A stretch of DNA of 64,000 nucleotides from Forficula auricularia (GCA_024734495.1 JALMQS010000816.1:4882373-4946372); one strand, 5' to 3'. Shown: positions 1-11,125, numbered from the stretch's first letter. Notes: generated by a model from the letters alone, not told the origin. Made by a program: numbers and translations.

Positions 1-1017
1 GTACAGAAGTTAAGATAATTTTATTAGTGAAATTCAAATTCATATCAGGCCCCGTTTGTGGGATCAAATTGACGAAATTCAATATCTTTTTCCCTATCAA
101 AAGTTTTTATATACATATTCATAAATTTTTCAAAATTTTCATGCATTAAGGAGGTCCTTTCGCTCCAGTTGAGTCAAAAGAATTGTAGAATCTAATATTT
201 AATAAAATAAGTTACAATACAAATGAAAAATAATAGAATTAAAAATAAATAGTATAAAAGCCGTGAATGTTTGAAATAAAAACAATTGTAAAAATAATAA
301 TTAAATAGAAAGGTAGTTTGATTTATTCAAATCAGCTGATAATAAGTCTTGTATGATTTGGCAATGCGTTGTATTAATACTGTTTATGTTTATATCCAAA
401 CATAGCATTTATGTGATTTTTTAAAGTAAATATCTAAGTAAATTCGTCGGTCAATCATATATTTTATTTTTGCAAAAAAAGAAACCTGCATGTTTCAAAA
501 AGCTAATTTTTAGTTGTTTTTTTTAACTTTATCTATTCAACTAATAGTAGTATAATTCAAGAGAAAGTGTCAAGATCTTAATTTTCCATAAGACTCTAAG
601 AAAATGTTTACATTTTAAAAAATTTTATTTTCAAAAATTTGCTCGCTAATGTGTGATTGAAACTTCACCAAAGCATAGATAGAGACTTAAACTATTATAA
701 AAAATTAAGTTATAGTTATAATCTAATATTTTTTATTTAATATTGGCGGCGAAAAGACCTCCTTAATGGTTCAGAAAGTTGATGATGAACTCTCCAAATA
801 TGAATATAGTGTAGAAAAGAAAGATAGATTTTGCCGAGAAATAACAGAAAATTGGCGCTTTTGCAATTATAGTACATTTATAGCATGAGAAAAATATTTT
901 TCATCTTCATAATCGTTAATTTTTCAATTTCAATTTAACAGAAAATGATGTCACTCTATTACAGTGTTCTGCGTCAAAATCCTGCTGTTAACAAAAATTT
1001 CGTTTTTTTAATGTTTT
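1..1017. other. AT-rich unique spacer, no gene seen
   Basis: AT-rich sequence with homopolymer runs and no frame resembling a known protein. No repeat structure was recognised. The short open frame starting at 945 has no recognisable domain and overlaps the next inverted repeat. Confidence 0.5.
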
Positions 1018-1280
1018 CAGGTGTGTTGAACGCGAACCCGAAGTCAGAAGGGCTCTTTCAGGCACAATTTTTTGTAAAATTAAAGTTTTTGGTGAAAAAA
1101 TTGAGATTTTTTTGTACTTTTGGGCTTTTTGATTTACAAATAAGTACCTATATTAAATAATAGAATAAACATACCATTTTCTAAAATTCACTCATCTTTC
1201 AACTTCAACCTTATTTTTCCTCAAAAATCGTGCCCGGTGGAATTTTTCTGACTTCGGATTCGGACTCACACAATTGACAA
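1018..1280. repeat. Imperfect inverted repeat
   Basis: The segment around 1020-1085 and the reverse complement of about 1200-1275 share CCGAAGTCAGAA and a following GGCACRATTTTT block. The arms are diverged and the middle is AT-rich. It resembles an old foldback or MITE; no target duplication could be fixed. Confidence 0.45.
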
Positions 1281-2754
1281 CAAAGGAATCAGACAAAATT
1301 ACTAAAGGGAGAGAATTTTTCAGAACAGTGTTATTTATTCCATCCAACCCGATTGTCATTTGACTACTTGAATATCCAGTTATATTATAATATATTATGT
1401 ACATAGTCCGTGAGTACAATCCAGTCGAGAACTCAAGGACGTTCCCTAATAAATCGATTTTCTTGCAATCCTTTTAAATCTTTGATTACACATATAAGTG
1501 TCCTTTATACGTAGAAATGTTTTCAATATTCCACGCGTCACTAAATTAATCCTGGCTCTCTCAGCCACCCGCTCTGAATCTGAATTAATTTGTTCTGAAG
1601 CCGAAAGTGTGAAAGATTTGTAATGTCTTGTAAGAGGCGGCCCGCTCCTCGGAGGCCCAATAAATAAAATAAATATTGACCATTGAAATTTGCATATTTA
1701 ACACGCGAACCCTATCCCGATTGATGTTAAAGCGACTGTTTCATTAAATAACAATCGTAATTTTCTTGAAATTATTTTGAAAAACTGAGAATCATTAACT
1801 AAAGATATAACAAAATATTCTTCTGTTAAAATAATTGTATCAAGCGGTATTCGTTTTGTATGGAAAAATGTTAAAAGTTAGGTAATTTTGATGGTTTTCA
1901 TTTTTCTCTCATGACATGGCAAGTGAAAGATGGCGACTTGGCAACGTCGCACTAAAATCACTCAATTTTTCCATATCTAAAAAACTTCTGCAGGTGGCTC
2001 ATTTGAGATTTTTAGCTAATTCTCTCAACCTAACTATACTTTTCTCATCTGAAATTTCGCAATGAGCTGTTTCATGAAGAGTGTTTGTTATCTTTGTATT
2101 TTAGCGTTGGTAAGAATGTAATGTTGCCAGATCCGAGAAGCGACGAAGTGAAAATATTTTTGCCTTTCTGCGCATGTGAGAGTAGGGAAAGAACGAACTG
2201 CATCTGAGCTATATTAGGGAATGTCCTTAAGACACTAACGAATCCAACACCCTCTATGAGTTGGCTTTGTATTTATTATTCAAAAATAAATTTGCGCCAG
2301 TGGTGCAACAAAAGTCATTCAATAGTACGTGATTCGTGGTCTAGGATCTAGAAGGGATGATTTGATGATTGGATTGAATTAAATGAAACAAATGGAAATC
2401 AGCACTTAGCAATAAGCTTTGTAAAAAACGAAACAAGAAAAGAAATCCTATCCCGGTCAGAGAAATTAAATTGCAATTTGATTGGTAATTAGAAAGATAG
2501 ATTTATTACCAAGAAGATTTATTATTAAGAAATCTATTCGTCAATCCAACCCAACCTCTACCAAACTAGAAAAAACTTTTTTAATTAAAACTCTGATTTA
2601 AGTTTATATCCCTAACAAATATTTTAAAAGTTTACATATACCTACCTACAGTTGGGTAGAAGCCATGTTAGGGCTAATTACTAATCAAATATTTAAATAC
2701 GATAACGAAAATAATAAATACTTTCGTTTCTTTCAAGAATAAATCAAAGAGAGT
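1281..2754. other. Unique spacer, no gene seen
   Basis: No coding frame, RNA gene or strong repeat was recognised. Small GC-richer patches (about 1550-1665 and 2100-2230) are not repeated elsewhere in the window. Confidence 0.45.
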
Positions 2755-2880
2755 GACCCTGTAAATATGTTACATTTATTTGTTAGATACTACAGTTTCT
2801 AAGGGTTGGTCTAGCAGAGAACATTCTCTTTGATATGCTTTTGAAAGATCAACAACTCTGCTGCCCTTCGGCAAGAAAAA
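2755..2880 (-). mobile_element. Truncated Penelope/retrozyme-like fragment
   Basis: Contains the block ATTTATTTGTT followed by the reverse complement of a degenerate GAAACTGTAGT (hammerhead 3' half), and then AACAACTCTGCTGCCCTTCGG. The same terminal block recurs at about 13990, 44435, 54296 and 62463 beside other hammerhead-bearing copies. The CTGATGA half is missing, so this is a truncated copy on the minus strand. Confidence 0.5.
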
Positions 2881-3071
2881 CATGTTAATTAAATTAATTT
2901 CTTTTAATTGAGTTATTTAACTTTTATTTTTTTTTATCCTTCAGATCGATTCGACAATGCATATTTATCATTAAAAAAAATTAAAAAAATTGCCCACAAA
3001 AAATAAATATTAAATAAAATAAATTATACTTTTCCGGGTCAAATTCCTTCGCGTTTATTTCAGTTGATATA

Positions 3072-3783
3072 CGAGGCATGTTCCCAAAGTAAGTACCGTT
3101 TTGAAATAAAAAAAAAACAAGTATACTTTTCATAACAATTTTATTTTCACATGAAAGCCTGTATCTTAATCTACATTTCGACATAGTTTCCACCAATATT
3201 AAGGCATTTATTGTTTTCACGAGCTTTTGTATTCCCTCCTCAAAGAAGTCTGCCGCCTGATTTGACATCCACTGCAACTTTCGATAATTTAGTCGCTCAG
3301 TCACAATTGCATAAAGAACACCTCTTGAGATTAGAGGAAAGAAATCAGATGGTACGCAAATGGGTTAGAACATTTAAATATGGCCGTAACGAATGTTCAT
3401 GACGAGGAACGAAGTGGGCTACCTTCTGACATTACTGAAGATTTGGTGCATAAAGTTGACGAAAAAGGGAGAGAGAACAGACGGTTTAAGATTCCGTTGT
3501 TATGTGATTTGTTTCCTCTAATGTCAAGAGGTGTTCTTTATGCAATTGTGACTGAACGACTAAATTATCGAAAGTTGCAGTGGATGTCCAATCAGGCGGC
3601 AGACTTCTTTGAGGAGGGAATACAAAAGCTCGTGGAAAGATACAATAAATGCCTTAATATTGGTGGAAACTATGTCGAAATGTAGATTAAGATACAGGCT
3701 TTCATGTGAAAATAAAATTGTTATGAAAAGTATACTTGTTTTTTTTTATTTCAAAACGGTACTTTCTTTGGGAACATGCCTCG
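3072..3783. mobile_element. Deleted mariner element rearranged as a foldback
   Basis: A 712-bp element flanked by TA on both sides (3070-3071 and 3784-3785), the Tc1/mariner target duplication. Both ends begin CGAGGCATGTTCCCAAAG. The inverted repeats are far longer than the roughly 30 bp usual for mariner: about 3072-3312 is a near-perfect reverse complement of about 3530-3783. That arm includes the C-terminal coding end of the transposase and the 3' UTR, so the element's 3' end has been duplicated in inverted orientation and replaces the normal 5' end. Only about 220 bp of single-copy sequence lies between the arms. Confidence 0.85.
3349..3685 (+). pseudogene. Mariner transposase remnant, frameshifted and internally deleted
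   Basis: Two overlapping frames together resemble a mariner transposase. The first (from about 3349) reads VRKWVRTFKYGR, part of the N-terminal helix-turn-helix region. The second (3380-3685) carries VHDEERSGLPSD, the conserved linker of mariner transposases, and ends with QAADFFEEGIQKLVERYNKC and a stop, which is the usual mariner C-terminus. A frameshift near 3390 separates the two. The catalytic DDE/D core, roughly 200 residues, is absent: the sequence jumps from the second helix-turn-helix (about 3570) to the C-terminal motif. The enzyme would normally cut and paste mariner DNA at TA sites; this copy cannot be active and could only move if supplied with transposase. The C-terminal part is repeated in inverted orientation in the left arm (about 3180-3310, minus strand). 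Confidence 0.85.
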
Positions 3784-3880
3784 TACTTATAAAACCTCCA
3801 CAATACCTAGGAAAAGAATTTGTTAAAGTTCCGACGTTTTTTCGTGGATTTCAATTTATTGGAATCTTAATTAAGAACAG

Positions 3881-4066
3881 ATTGACTTGATCTCTTCGGA
3901 TAGTTTACCCTAATGCTTTAATTTAGAATTTTTTAAATTATAAAATTATAGAATCTTGTTTTGCAAAATGTTTATTGACTTGATCTCTTCAGATAGTTTA
4001 CCCTAATGTTTTAATTTAGAATTTTTTAAATTATAAAATTATAGAATCTTGTTTTGCAAAATGTTT
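3881..4066 (+). repeat. Two-copy tandem duplication, 93-bp unit
   Basis: Positions 3881-3973 and 3974-4066 are nearly identical. Both run from ATTGACTTGATCTCTTC through TTGCAAAATGTTT with only a few differences, so the duplication is recent. Confidence 0.85.
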
Positions 4067-4620
4067 ATATAAAACAAGCAATGAACTGTGCTTTTGCTTT
4101 TGGCTGCGTTCTTTCCATTATTACTCGGAAATATTGCTATCAGCCGGAATTGATTTTAATGAAAAAACGGATTGGAGTTAAAAATGGACTTGGAGTTGAG
4201 AAAGGGTGGCTTTCTGGGGTGGCTGGGTCGGCTAGGGTGGCTGGATAGGGGATGGAATTGGCACCTCGCAACTTCCGCAAGATTAGCTCAGTAATAAATA
4301 GACGACCTGACTTGCAAACTGATTCTGCCGTGCGAGGGACACGGCTTTCCTCTTCTGCAGGAACAGGAGGGACTCCTCGCCCACCAATCCCAAATCACTT
4401 ATTCAAGTTAGCAGCTAAGCTGGGCGAGCAATTAGAAGATGAGGGCGAAACTTTCCAATGCAAATGAAAAAACTTTTATGAAAAATGAAGTAATTTTCTC
4501 AATTTTATTTTTTACTTTATTTATTATTATTATTTTTATTATTGTTTTTTTTTTATGAATATTGAATAGATCAATATTTAATAATTTGAAGAATCGACTT
4601 TTAGATCTTTTCTTTGTTTT
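4067..4620. other. Unrecognised stretch with a purine-rich block
   Basis: About 4180-4250 is purine-rich (GGGTGG/GGCTGG-type). About 4250-4467 is GC-richer and contains a 71-codon open frame with no recognised domain. It may be an old transposon or a regulatory island; not called as a gene. Confidence 0.35.
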
Positions 4621-4624
4621 GTTT

Positions 4625-5150
4625 TTTACTTTCACATTTATATTCATAGAATATAATGGGGAAGTATTGCGTTGGCCTGTCTGGGTCCTGACTCTTTGAG
4701 GCCTTGTATCTCATAGATGTAAAAAGTTAATTTCATTTTGTAACTTCTAGGTGGAAGGAATCGATGCCCTTAATAGTTGGAAATCGGGTTTAGGACATAA
4801 AACCGGAAATTGTGGTCCCCAGAGGCCAAAAATCCATTGGTCAATGCGTACGTATGTATGTACGTATGTACCCCCCTGCGTTTTGCAACCAAAAGTTTCA
4901 GAGATAAGAAATTCGAAACTTAAGCTCGATATAGAAGGAGTACAGCAAGCTTTTGGTTGAAATCGGGAAACCGGAAGTGGACATTTACATGTAAGATTTT
5001 TTTTTTTCTCAAAAACGGCTCTAATGATTTTTTTTTTAATTAGTGTATTTATCAAGTGTCATGAGTTATTAGTTGTGTCAAATTTTTAATCCGATTGAAA
5101 TAAAGGAAGGGAGTGTAAAGTAGGAGTGTCGCGGCGAATTTCGAAAATGT
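4625..5150 (+). mobile_element. Helitron-like family G repeat, partial copy 1
   Basis: Shares long stretches with 52005-52690 and 39346-40124, including AAAACGGCTCTAA, CATGAGTTATTAGTTGTGTC and ATCCGATTGAAA. It includes a short CGTATGTATGTACGTATGT microsatellite near 4847-4869. No 3' hairpin end is present, so boundaries are approximate. Confidence 0.55.
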
Positions 5151-5950
5151 GAAAGTCGTGTGGTGAACACACCAGTTGATTTATTTCTTGCCCCGGGAAC
5201 TAAATGCCCATTTAGGCAATATTCACAGTTAGGCTTTTGTGTATGTCTGTATAAATTCGTGTAGGAATCAGATTATAGCCAGTCAAATATTTGCGGTGAG
5301 CATAGCTTGTATTCAGGCTAGCTTTATTCATAGGCAACCATTATACCCACTTGACCAACCTGATCCCACTTTTCTTTGATTGTCGTTTCAATAAAATAGA
5401 ATCGGATGAAAAAGTGAAAAATCTCCAAGACATGAAAAATTGATATTAAATTTTTTGCCAGCGAACTGTTTGAGCTCGAAAGCTGAAACTTAAGGAAAAA
5501 CAGAGCTTAATAATGCAAACGTTTCTGACAAATTCGAATATATATATTTATATTAGATAAAGCTGTCAATATAACAATTCGACTTTTTATGATTTTCAAC
5601 CCAAAGCTTAGAAGCTAATAAGCCCAAAATCTGCAGAGGTTGATGAGCCAAAAACGTAGACTTAAGAAAAACTAGAACACAGGCGAATGGCCCGTATCCA
5701 CTGTTGCGCCAATATGACGTTAGGTAACATATCAAAGCTGCATAAAGGATGAAGCCATGGAATCAAGGTTCAATAGGACCGATGTCCGAAGGCCTTGTTT
5801 TTAAACAATAAATCAATCAAGCATAAAATCTAATAATATTTTGTCGAAGAACTTCTTTGACCTTCCCTTGTTGAATTATTGTATGTACCGGTATTCAGAT
5901 ATATAGTCCCACAAGCCAGTGGACAGAGAGACGAAAATTTAATCATCTTT
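5151..5950. other. Unique spacer, no gene seen
   Basis: No recognisable frame or repeat. A 60-codon open frame on the minus strand (5553-5735) has no recognised similarity. Confidence 0.4.
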
Positions 5951-6545
5951 GAAATATCCCAATTATAGAAATTTTAGTATATTTGGGATCAGACGGTCCT
6001 AGAGAATTGGAAAAATATATTTCATTTGAAATATCTAAAAAAAAAAATTGTCGAAAAACGAAAAGATGGCTAGGCCTTGTTAAATTTCTGATTTTGACAA
6101 AAAATTTGAAATATCCAAATTATAGAAATTTTATTATATTTGGGATCAAATGGTCCTAGAGAATTGAATAAAATATTTTTTTTTTAAATATCTAAAAAAA
6201 AATTGTCTAAAAACGAAAAAAATGAAGGCCTTGTGAAATTTCTGATTTTGACAAAAAATTTGAAATATCCAAATTATAGAAATTTTAGTATATTTGGGAT
6301 CAGATGGTCCTAGAGAATTGGAAAAAATATATTTTTTTGAAATATCTCAAAAATAAAATATTCGTCGAAAAATGAAAAAATGGCAAGGCTATATATATAG
6401 ACTTGTGAAATTTCTGATTTTAACAAAAAATTTGAAATATCCAAATTATAGAAATTTGATTATGTTTGGGTTCCGACGGTCCTAGAGAATTGAAAAAATA
6501 TATTTTATTTAAAATATCTCAAAAAAAAATCTCGAGAAATGACAA
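5951..6545 (+). repeat. Tandem array, about 155-172-bp unit, four units
   Basis: GAAATATCC begins near-identical units at 5951, 6108, 6262 and 6434 (spacings 157, 154 and 172 bp; the last unit is partial). Each unit contains TATAGAAATTT, a GGTCCTAGAGAATTG block and AAATTTCTGATTTT. Units differ mainly in A/T run length and an ATATATAT insertion in unit 3. Confidence 0.85.
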
Positions 6546-6690
6546 ATTTCTATTAATGAATTATCAAAGAATTTTTTTTTAAATTTTTAAGTCAAGTTAA
6601 TGCCGAGCTTCCCAGTACACAAAATTAAATAGAATGGTGAAATAGACTAGTTATCGGAAGAGTTTATTTTCGATTTAAACTTCTAAATTT

Positions 6691-7342
6691 TTGCATATGT
6701 TAATTAATAATTATTATGGTATTAATATGCCATTCTGTGAGCTTTCTAAGGCGTTTGATTGTGTTGATCATGACACATTGCTGCTCAAACTCAACTATTA
6801 CGGTGTTCGCTGTGCGGCTCAGGGACTTTTATCATCATATCTCTCAGACCGTAAGCATGGTGTCGGAATTAATTCTGAAGGATCCCGAGTGGTGATGGGG
6901 GTACCATAGGGCTCTATATTGGGACCATTCCTCTTTTTAGTTTTTATAAATGACCTTCCATATGTTATTGGTAAATCGGAGGAGATGGTACTGTTTGCGG
7001 ATGATACATTAATCATTTTCAAAGTTTACAGAAATCAAAATAGCTTTGACGAAGTGAACACTACTCTTTCGTCGATTATGGATTTGTTCACGGTTAACAA
7101 TTTGTTGCTTAACACAGGAAAGACCAAATGCATTAGATTAGTGCGGAGGAAATTGCTAGTCTAGCTCTAAATAAATTTAAACCCTCCATTAAGCGCACAC
7201 TACTAAAAAAGACATACTATCGGATTGACGAATTTTTAGACGATGATCATGCCTGGACTTGCTTTCTGACATATACTCGGCAGGATTACTTTGTATATTT
7301 GATTTATTTGTTTTATTTATATATTTGTTTTATTTATTTGTG
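6691..7342 (+). pseudogene. Non-LTR retrotransposon reverse transcriptase remnant
   Basis: The frame 6691-7164 reads like the middle of a Jockey/CR1-type reverse transcriptase: SKAFDCVDHDTLLLKL, then YLSDRK, then GVP-stop-GSILGPFLFLVFIND, then FADDT. FADDT is the catalytic YADD-type motif, so the palm domain is unmistakable. An in-frame TAG at 6907-6909 replaces the glutamine normally found in the GVPQGS motif. After KTKCI (about 7130) the frame breaks. A second frame from 7146 continues with EEIASLALNKFKPSIKRTLL and YYRIDEFLDD, which looks like the extreme C-terminus, so a large internal deletion joins the palm to the tail. The N-terminal endonuclease is absent. In a live element the protein would copy element RNA into DNA at a nicked target; this copy is dead. 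Confidence 0.85.
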
Positions 7343-7490
7343 ATTTTATTCTATTTATTTCTTTATTTTATTTTATTTATTTGTTTAATTATTGTTTTAT
7401 TTTTTAAATCATGACTTTCATCAAGAGCTCCCCGTGGAGCCTATGATGAAAAAGAACACCAACACAATATAAATATGTTGAATCCAATTA
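7300..7490 (+). mobile_element. 3' tail of the non-LTR element, TTTAT-rich
   Basis: Follows the reverse-transcriptase C-terminal frame directly. It has about 110 bp of TTTATTTG-type simple sequence and then a compact hairpin at 7416-7451. Its position suggests the 3' UTR of the retrotransposon. Confidence 0.5.
7416..7451 (+). other. Two-part hairpin in retrotransposon 3' UTR
   Basis: Outer stem TTTCATCA (7416-7423) pairs with TGATGAAA (7444-7451). Inner stem GCTCC pairs with GGAGC around a CCGT loop, with small internal loops between. It could be the structure recognised by the element's reverse transcriptase; that role is inferred. Confidence 0.6.
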
Positions 7491-7703
7491 TTAAGCCCGC
7501 CGGAAGGATATTTATTTTTAAGCCCTTAGACGACTTTTGTTGGTTGAATCCATCGCGAACTGTTGAGTTCAAAATGAATTGTTTTCTCATATTCCCTCTG
7601 TTCTATTTGATGAGAACATATGTTTATTTCACTCTTATTCTTATTCTTGATTGCGTTTCGCCAACGCCATATATTGGACAATGGTAAATTTTCGTGTGGT
7701 TTG

Positions 7704-7850
7704 TCCGCAACATCACGTTAAATTTCACTCCTTTTAACCCAGAAGAAAATCCAGACCGTTATTTTTTTAATCAATGACAAGATACGAATTCTTATTGTCG
7801 TTTATAAAAATACAAATTATACGTTTATAATACACACCCTTCCTACTTTT
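7704..7850 (+). repeat. Dispersed repeat, copy 1 (partner at 10425-10575)
   Basis: Contains TTTCACTCCTTTTAACC, AGAAGAAAATCCAGACCG and CAATGACAAGATACGAATTC almost identically at both sites. About 7934-7965 (GGGGACACCATTGTGAACGC) also matches the right end of the terminal-inverted-repeat element at 10250-10272, so pieces of one element are scattered around 7.7-10.6 kb. Confidence 0.7.
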
Positions 7851-8256
7851 TGGATTGCGTAGCAAATTCTGTACCTGAGCAGATTCTTGAATCCGGGACG
7901 AATTGGCTTGCGATTGCTTTTTGATCGATCACGTAGGGGACACCATTGTGAACGCTCCATAGTTTTGTAGAATTTTAAATTTATTTAGATATATTTAAAA
8001 ACGCAAAATTCTTCTTATTGCATAAGAAAAATGATAAAAATATTTTATGTTTATTAGTAACATTTTCATACACTTTAATTTTTCATCATCACTTATTTTG
8101 CCAAAGCTCTCATTATTAGTTTTTTCTCAAAATTTAAACGAATGTCTAAATAAGTAATGATAGAAAATTATGAATCATCTAGAAAGAAATTCTTCACACT
8201 ATATAATAATAAATAAATTGCAACGGATCGTTGCTAAACTTTATCCAAATTCATTT

Positions 8257-8780
8257 GAAATATTAATCTGACCAAAAACATAAATGTGAAAAAGGGGCCA
8301 AGTTCGGTACAAACGGCTTCGACGACAAAATAGTTGAGATCTAAGCGGCTACTAAGTTTCATAGCAGTTACTTAAATCATAGGTATAGGAATGAACAACG
8401 TTCTTCAATTGATTTAAAAGAAAATTTGTTACGTTCTTTGATATTAAATTTGTAACTTGGCAAGTTTTATATCCAACTAAATTGTTTGTAGTATTAAATA
8501 GAACAAATAGCAAAGCTAAATTTTAAGCTTGTATTAAATATCATCACGTTAAACGTAAGTTATTGACTATTATAACTTGCCAAGTTATAAATTCAATATC
8601 AAAGAACGTAACAAATTTGCTTTTAAATCAATTGAAGAACGTTGTTCATTCCTATAGCTATGATTTAAGCAACTGCTATGGAACTTGGTACCCGTTTAGA
8701 TCTCAACTCTTTTGTCGGCGAAGCCGTTTGTACCGAACTTGGCCCCTTTTTCACATTTATGTTTTTGGTCAGATATCATT
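8257..8780. repeat. Long foldback element, about 520 bp
   Basis: Left arm about 8257-8470 is the reverse complement of right arm about 8567-8780, with a loop of about 95 bp. Matching landmarks are CTGACCAAAAACATAAATG with its complement near 8750-8772, and TTGATATTAAATTTGTAACTTGG-type sequence near the loop (differing at a few positions). It is a non-coding foldback or long-TIR MITE. Confidence 0.85.
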
Positions 8781-8884
8781 AATTTTTGAAAAGATGTATC
8801 TTTTAATTTATCCAAATAATTACATTTTAACATTTATATTAATAATTATTAAATATTTCTCATAAAATATTCTGTTAAAAATCC

Positions 8885-9480
8885 GGTCGGTTTTTCATAA
8901 ATTTCACCCCTTCATTTCGGACCCCGAAGAAGGAAAAGTTTCGGTTTTTCAATTTTCTCCTTTATTAATGTTCCAAGCTTTGCCAGTATGCCAAATTTCA
9001 GAATTCTAGCTTGATTGTATTTTCACTATATGTTAATTAAGCCTATAATAAATTTCACCCCTTCATTTTAGGTCCTGAAAAAAGGAAAGTTTCACTTTTT
9101 CGATTTTTTCCTTTAATTGTAGCCCAAACTCTACCAGTATGACAAATTTCAGCATTCTAGGACCAGCGGAAGTACTTTAGGTTTTTGATATGTCAGTCAT
9201 TGAGTGAGTGAGTGAGTGAGTGAATCAGTGTTAAATATGGCACTTTTCAGAGTTTAATAACTCAAGAACTATAATAGATTTATTCATGGAATCTGGGATT
9301 CTAGGTGTTTTAGTGGGTCTTATTAGGCATGCAAAATTTCAATTGTGTAAGTCTAATAGTTTTTGAGTTATGGGGGGTCGAAGGTAGCTTGAAATGGATC
9401 GTGTAAATATACACATGGCCGGTGCGTCGGCCGTTTTTCCGAACTTAGCTGACACACTGCCGTGTGTCTAGATATAGCTT
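8885..9480 (+). repeat. Modular repeat with duplicated block, microsatellite and end hairpins
   Basis: Two diverged copies of one module lie in tandem: about 8903-9005 and 9049-9163. Both start ATTTCACCCCTTCATTT and end with CCAGTATG(A/C)CAAATTTCAG. They are followed by a (TGAG)n run and, near the right end, two perfect hairpins: GGCCG/CGGCC at 9419-9434 and GACACAC/GTGTGTC at 9451-9468, the latter followed by TAGAT. It is probably part of a transposable element, class unknown. Confidence 0.55.
9198..9224 (+). repeat. (TGAG)n microsatellite
   Basis: Six consecutive copies of the tetranucleotide, embedded in the modular repeat. Confidence 0.9.
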
Positions 9481-9703
9481 ATTCCTTTATTATTAATCAG
9501 ATATCACTTGCAATTTGAAGTTCATGTTGACTTTAATTCAAAAATAATGATTTATTCTCATTTAATACTCGAGGAATAACCATTCTACACCTCTAGTGAA
9601 AACGTGGAAGAATCGACTTAAAATCAAAAAGACTAAATTCTTTTATGGTAAACAACTCAAGCTTGACCCCATGTAATTTTTGGCAAAACCATCACTTGCT
9701 AAA

Positions 9704-9796
9704 TTAATTAATAAAGTAAAGGGTGTGTAGTTTCACAGTGAATGAAATTGAGTTTCATTCACTGTGAAACTACACACCCTTTACTTTATTAATTAA
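9704..9796. repeat. Perfect 44-bp inverted repeat hairpin
   Basis: Arms 9704-9747 and 9753-9796 are perfectly complementary with a 5-base loop (TTGAG). The 12-mer ATCACTTGCTAA occurs on both sides (about 9691 and 9839), which suggests an insertion with a target duplication. Confidence 0.9.
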
Positions 9797-9983
9797 TATC
9801 ATGTTTCACCTAAAACCTACACCACTTTCCCTAAGTAAAATCACTTGCTAATATTCAACCTAATTGAATACTAGAATTTGTGACTTTAATTGAGACCATG
9901 GGTTCCGTAGTCTTTACCTGAGGACCCTTTGAAGTTGCGCTTGCCGCGAGACTGATTACAATACTTTACCCATGCTTCGAATG

Positions 9984-10292
9984 TTAGACTCGTCCAAACG
10001 GACGGAATGCCCACACACTACATATAAAATTAACAATAAATCATATGTGATCCCAATTAATCTCTCGAAATTACACACATAAATAATTTAGTTGCTAAAG
10101 AAAATCAAGAGAGATTTTTAACTACTAAATCCGAGATGTTAAGGAAGATTTTTATTATATGTCAATATCGGGTTGTATTCACCCCCGAATGAAATTGTAC
10201 ACCAGTGCTAAAAATTAGATCCTCCAAGGTGGATCAATCTTGTATCACGGGGTCACCATTGTGGGCGCTCCGCCCGTTTGGACGAGCCCAAC
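9984..10292. mobile_element. Small element with about 30-bp terminal inverted repeats
   Basis: The left end GACTCGTCCAAACGGACGG and the reverse complement of the right end (GGGCTCGTCCAAACGGGCGG) match over about 30 bp. The interior is non-coding. The right inner part (GGGGTCACCATTGTGGGCG) resembles an LTR-retrotransposon primer-binding junction, so an LTR origin is an alternative. Related sequence is at 7934-7965. Confidence 0.5.
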
Positions 10293-10424
10293 ACAGTTAT
10301 TATTTTCATTTATTTATTTTTTGGGGGAAGATCGGAAAGGGAAAACCTAATTAAACAATATATGACTAGAAACCCGGGGAGAGAGAACTGAGTTAAATTA
10401 ATTGATTTGACTCCTGTTTCGGTA

Positions 10425-10575
10425 AAATAGTAAATTAAATTTCACTCCTTTTAACCACTAAATGTCCAGAAGAAAATCCAGACCGTTATTTTTTTAATCA
10501 ATGACAAGATACGAATTCTTATTGTCGTTTATAAAAATACAAATTGTATGCGTTTATAAAAACTTTGTAGGTATT
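10425..10575 (+). repeat. Dispersed repeat, copy 2 (partner at 7704-7850)
   Basis: Near-identical to the first copy over about 120 bp, including the block AAATACAAATT near the right end. It differs by a short insertion (ACTAAATGTCC) near the start. Confidence 0.75.
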
Positions 10576-10927
10576 ATTGATTAACTCGTCGCACATTCTA
10601 AATTTAATGTGATACTTGCAATCCGATCATTAAATAAAGATTTACGTATCTATACCGAAACAAATGTGCTTAATTTTATTGACTCTACTAATGAACGTTC
10701 CACTGTTTCATTGTTTCTGGAAATGTCAAGCCTTGGTTAAGGCAAAATTTTCCTGGGCCCCGCTTTTTTCAAACTCGTCCGAAATTTGAATTGTCGATTT
10801 CTCAACAATCCTTCCTCCAAAATTGATAACTTTTCCTAAGACTCATAAAGATAAACAGAGGTTGTCCTCTGCTTGAATCAAATAAACATACAGACATAAA
10901 TATCATATATATATTATTTATTTGTTG

Positions 10928-10967
10928 AAACTATAGTAGTAAGGCTTGGCTTTCATCATCAGTCTTT
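10928..10967 (-). ncRNA. Degenerate hammerhead-like motif
   Basis: On the minus strand CTGATGA is intact at 10956-10962, but the sequence that should contain GAAACTATAG reads ACTACTATAG. The catalytic GAAA is lost, so this copy should be inactive. Confidence 0.5.
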
Positions 10968-11125
10968 TTTTCATTATAAATATTATTTTTCATGGGGTCA
11001 GTATCGCGTGGAAATTGAAAATTAAATCATTAAATGTTTAACTGGCTTGTCTGCTAAGTAAGAATAAAACTTTTCAAAATCACGCGATACTGACTCCATG
11101 AATAATAATATTTTTAATTTAAAAA

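Noticed and set aside
3211..3402. Open frame beginning inside the left mariner arm
   Set aside because: Its first half is antisense transposase sequence. Only the end (from about 3349) belongs to the real transposase frame and is described there.
10208..10290. Possible LTR primer-binding site (GGGGTCACCATTGTGGGCG)
   Set aside because: No paired LTR or gag-pol remains nearby, and the segment fits the end of a small inverted-repeat element. LTR origin kept only as an alternative.
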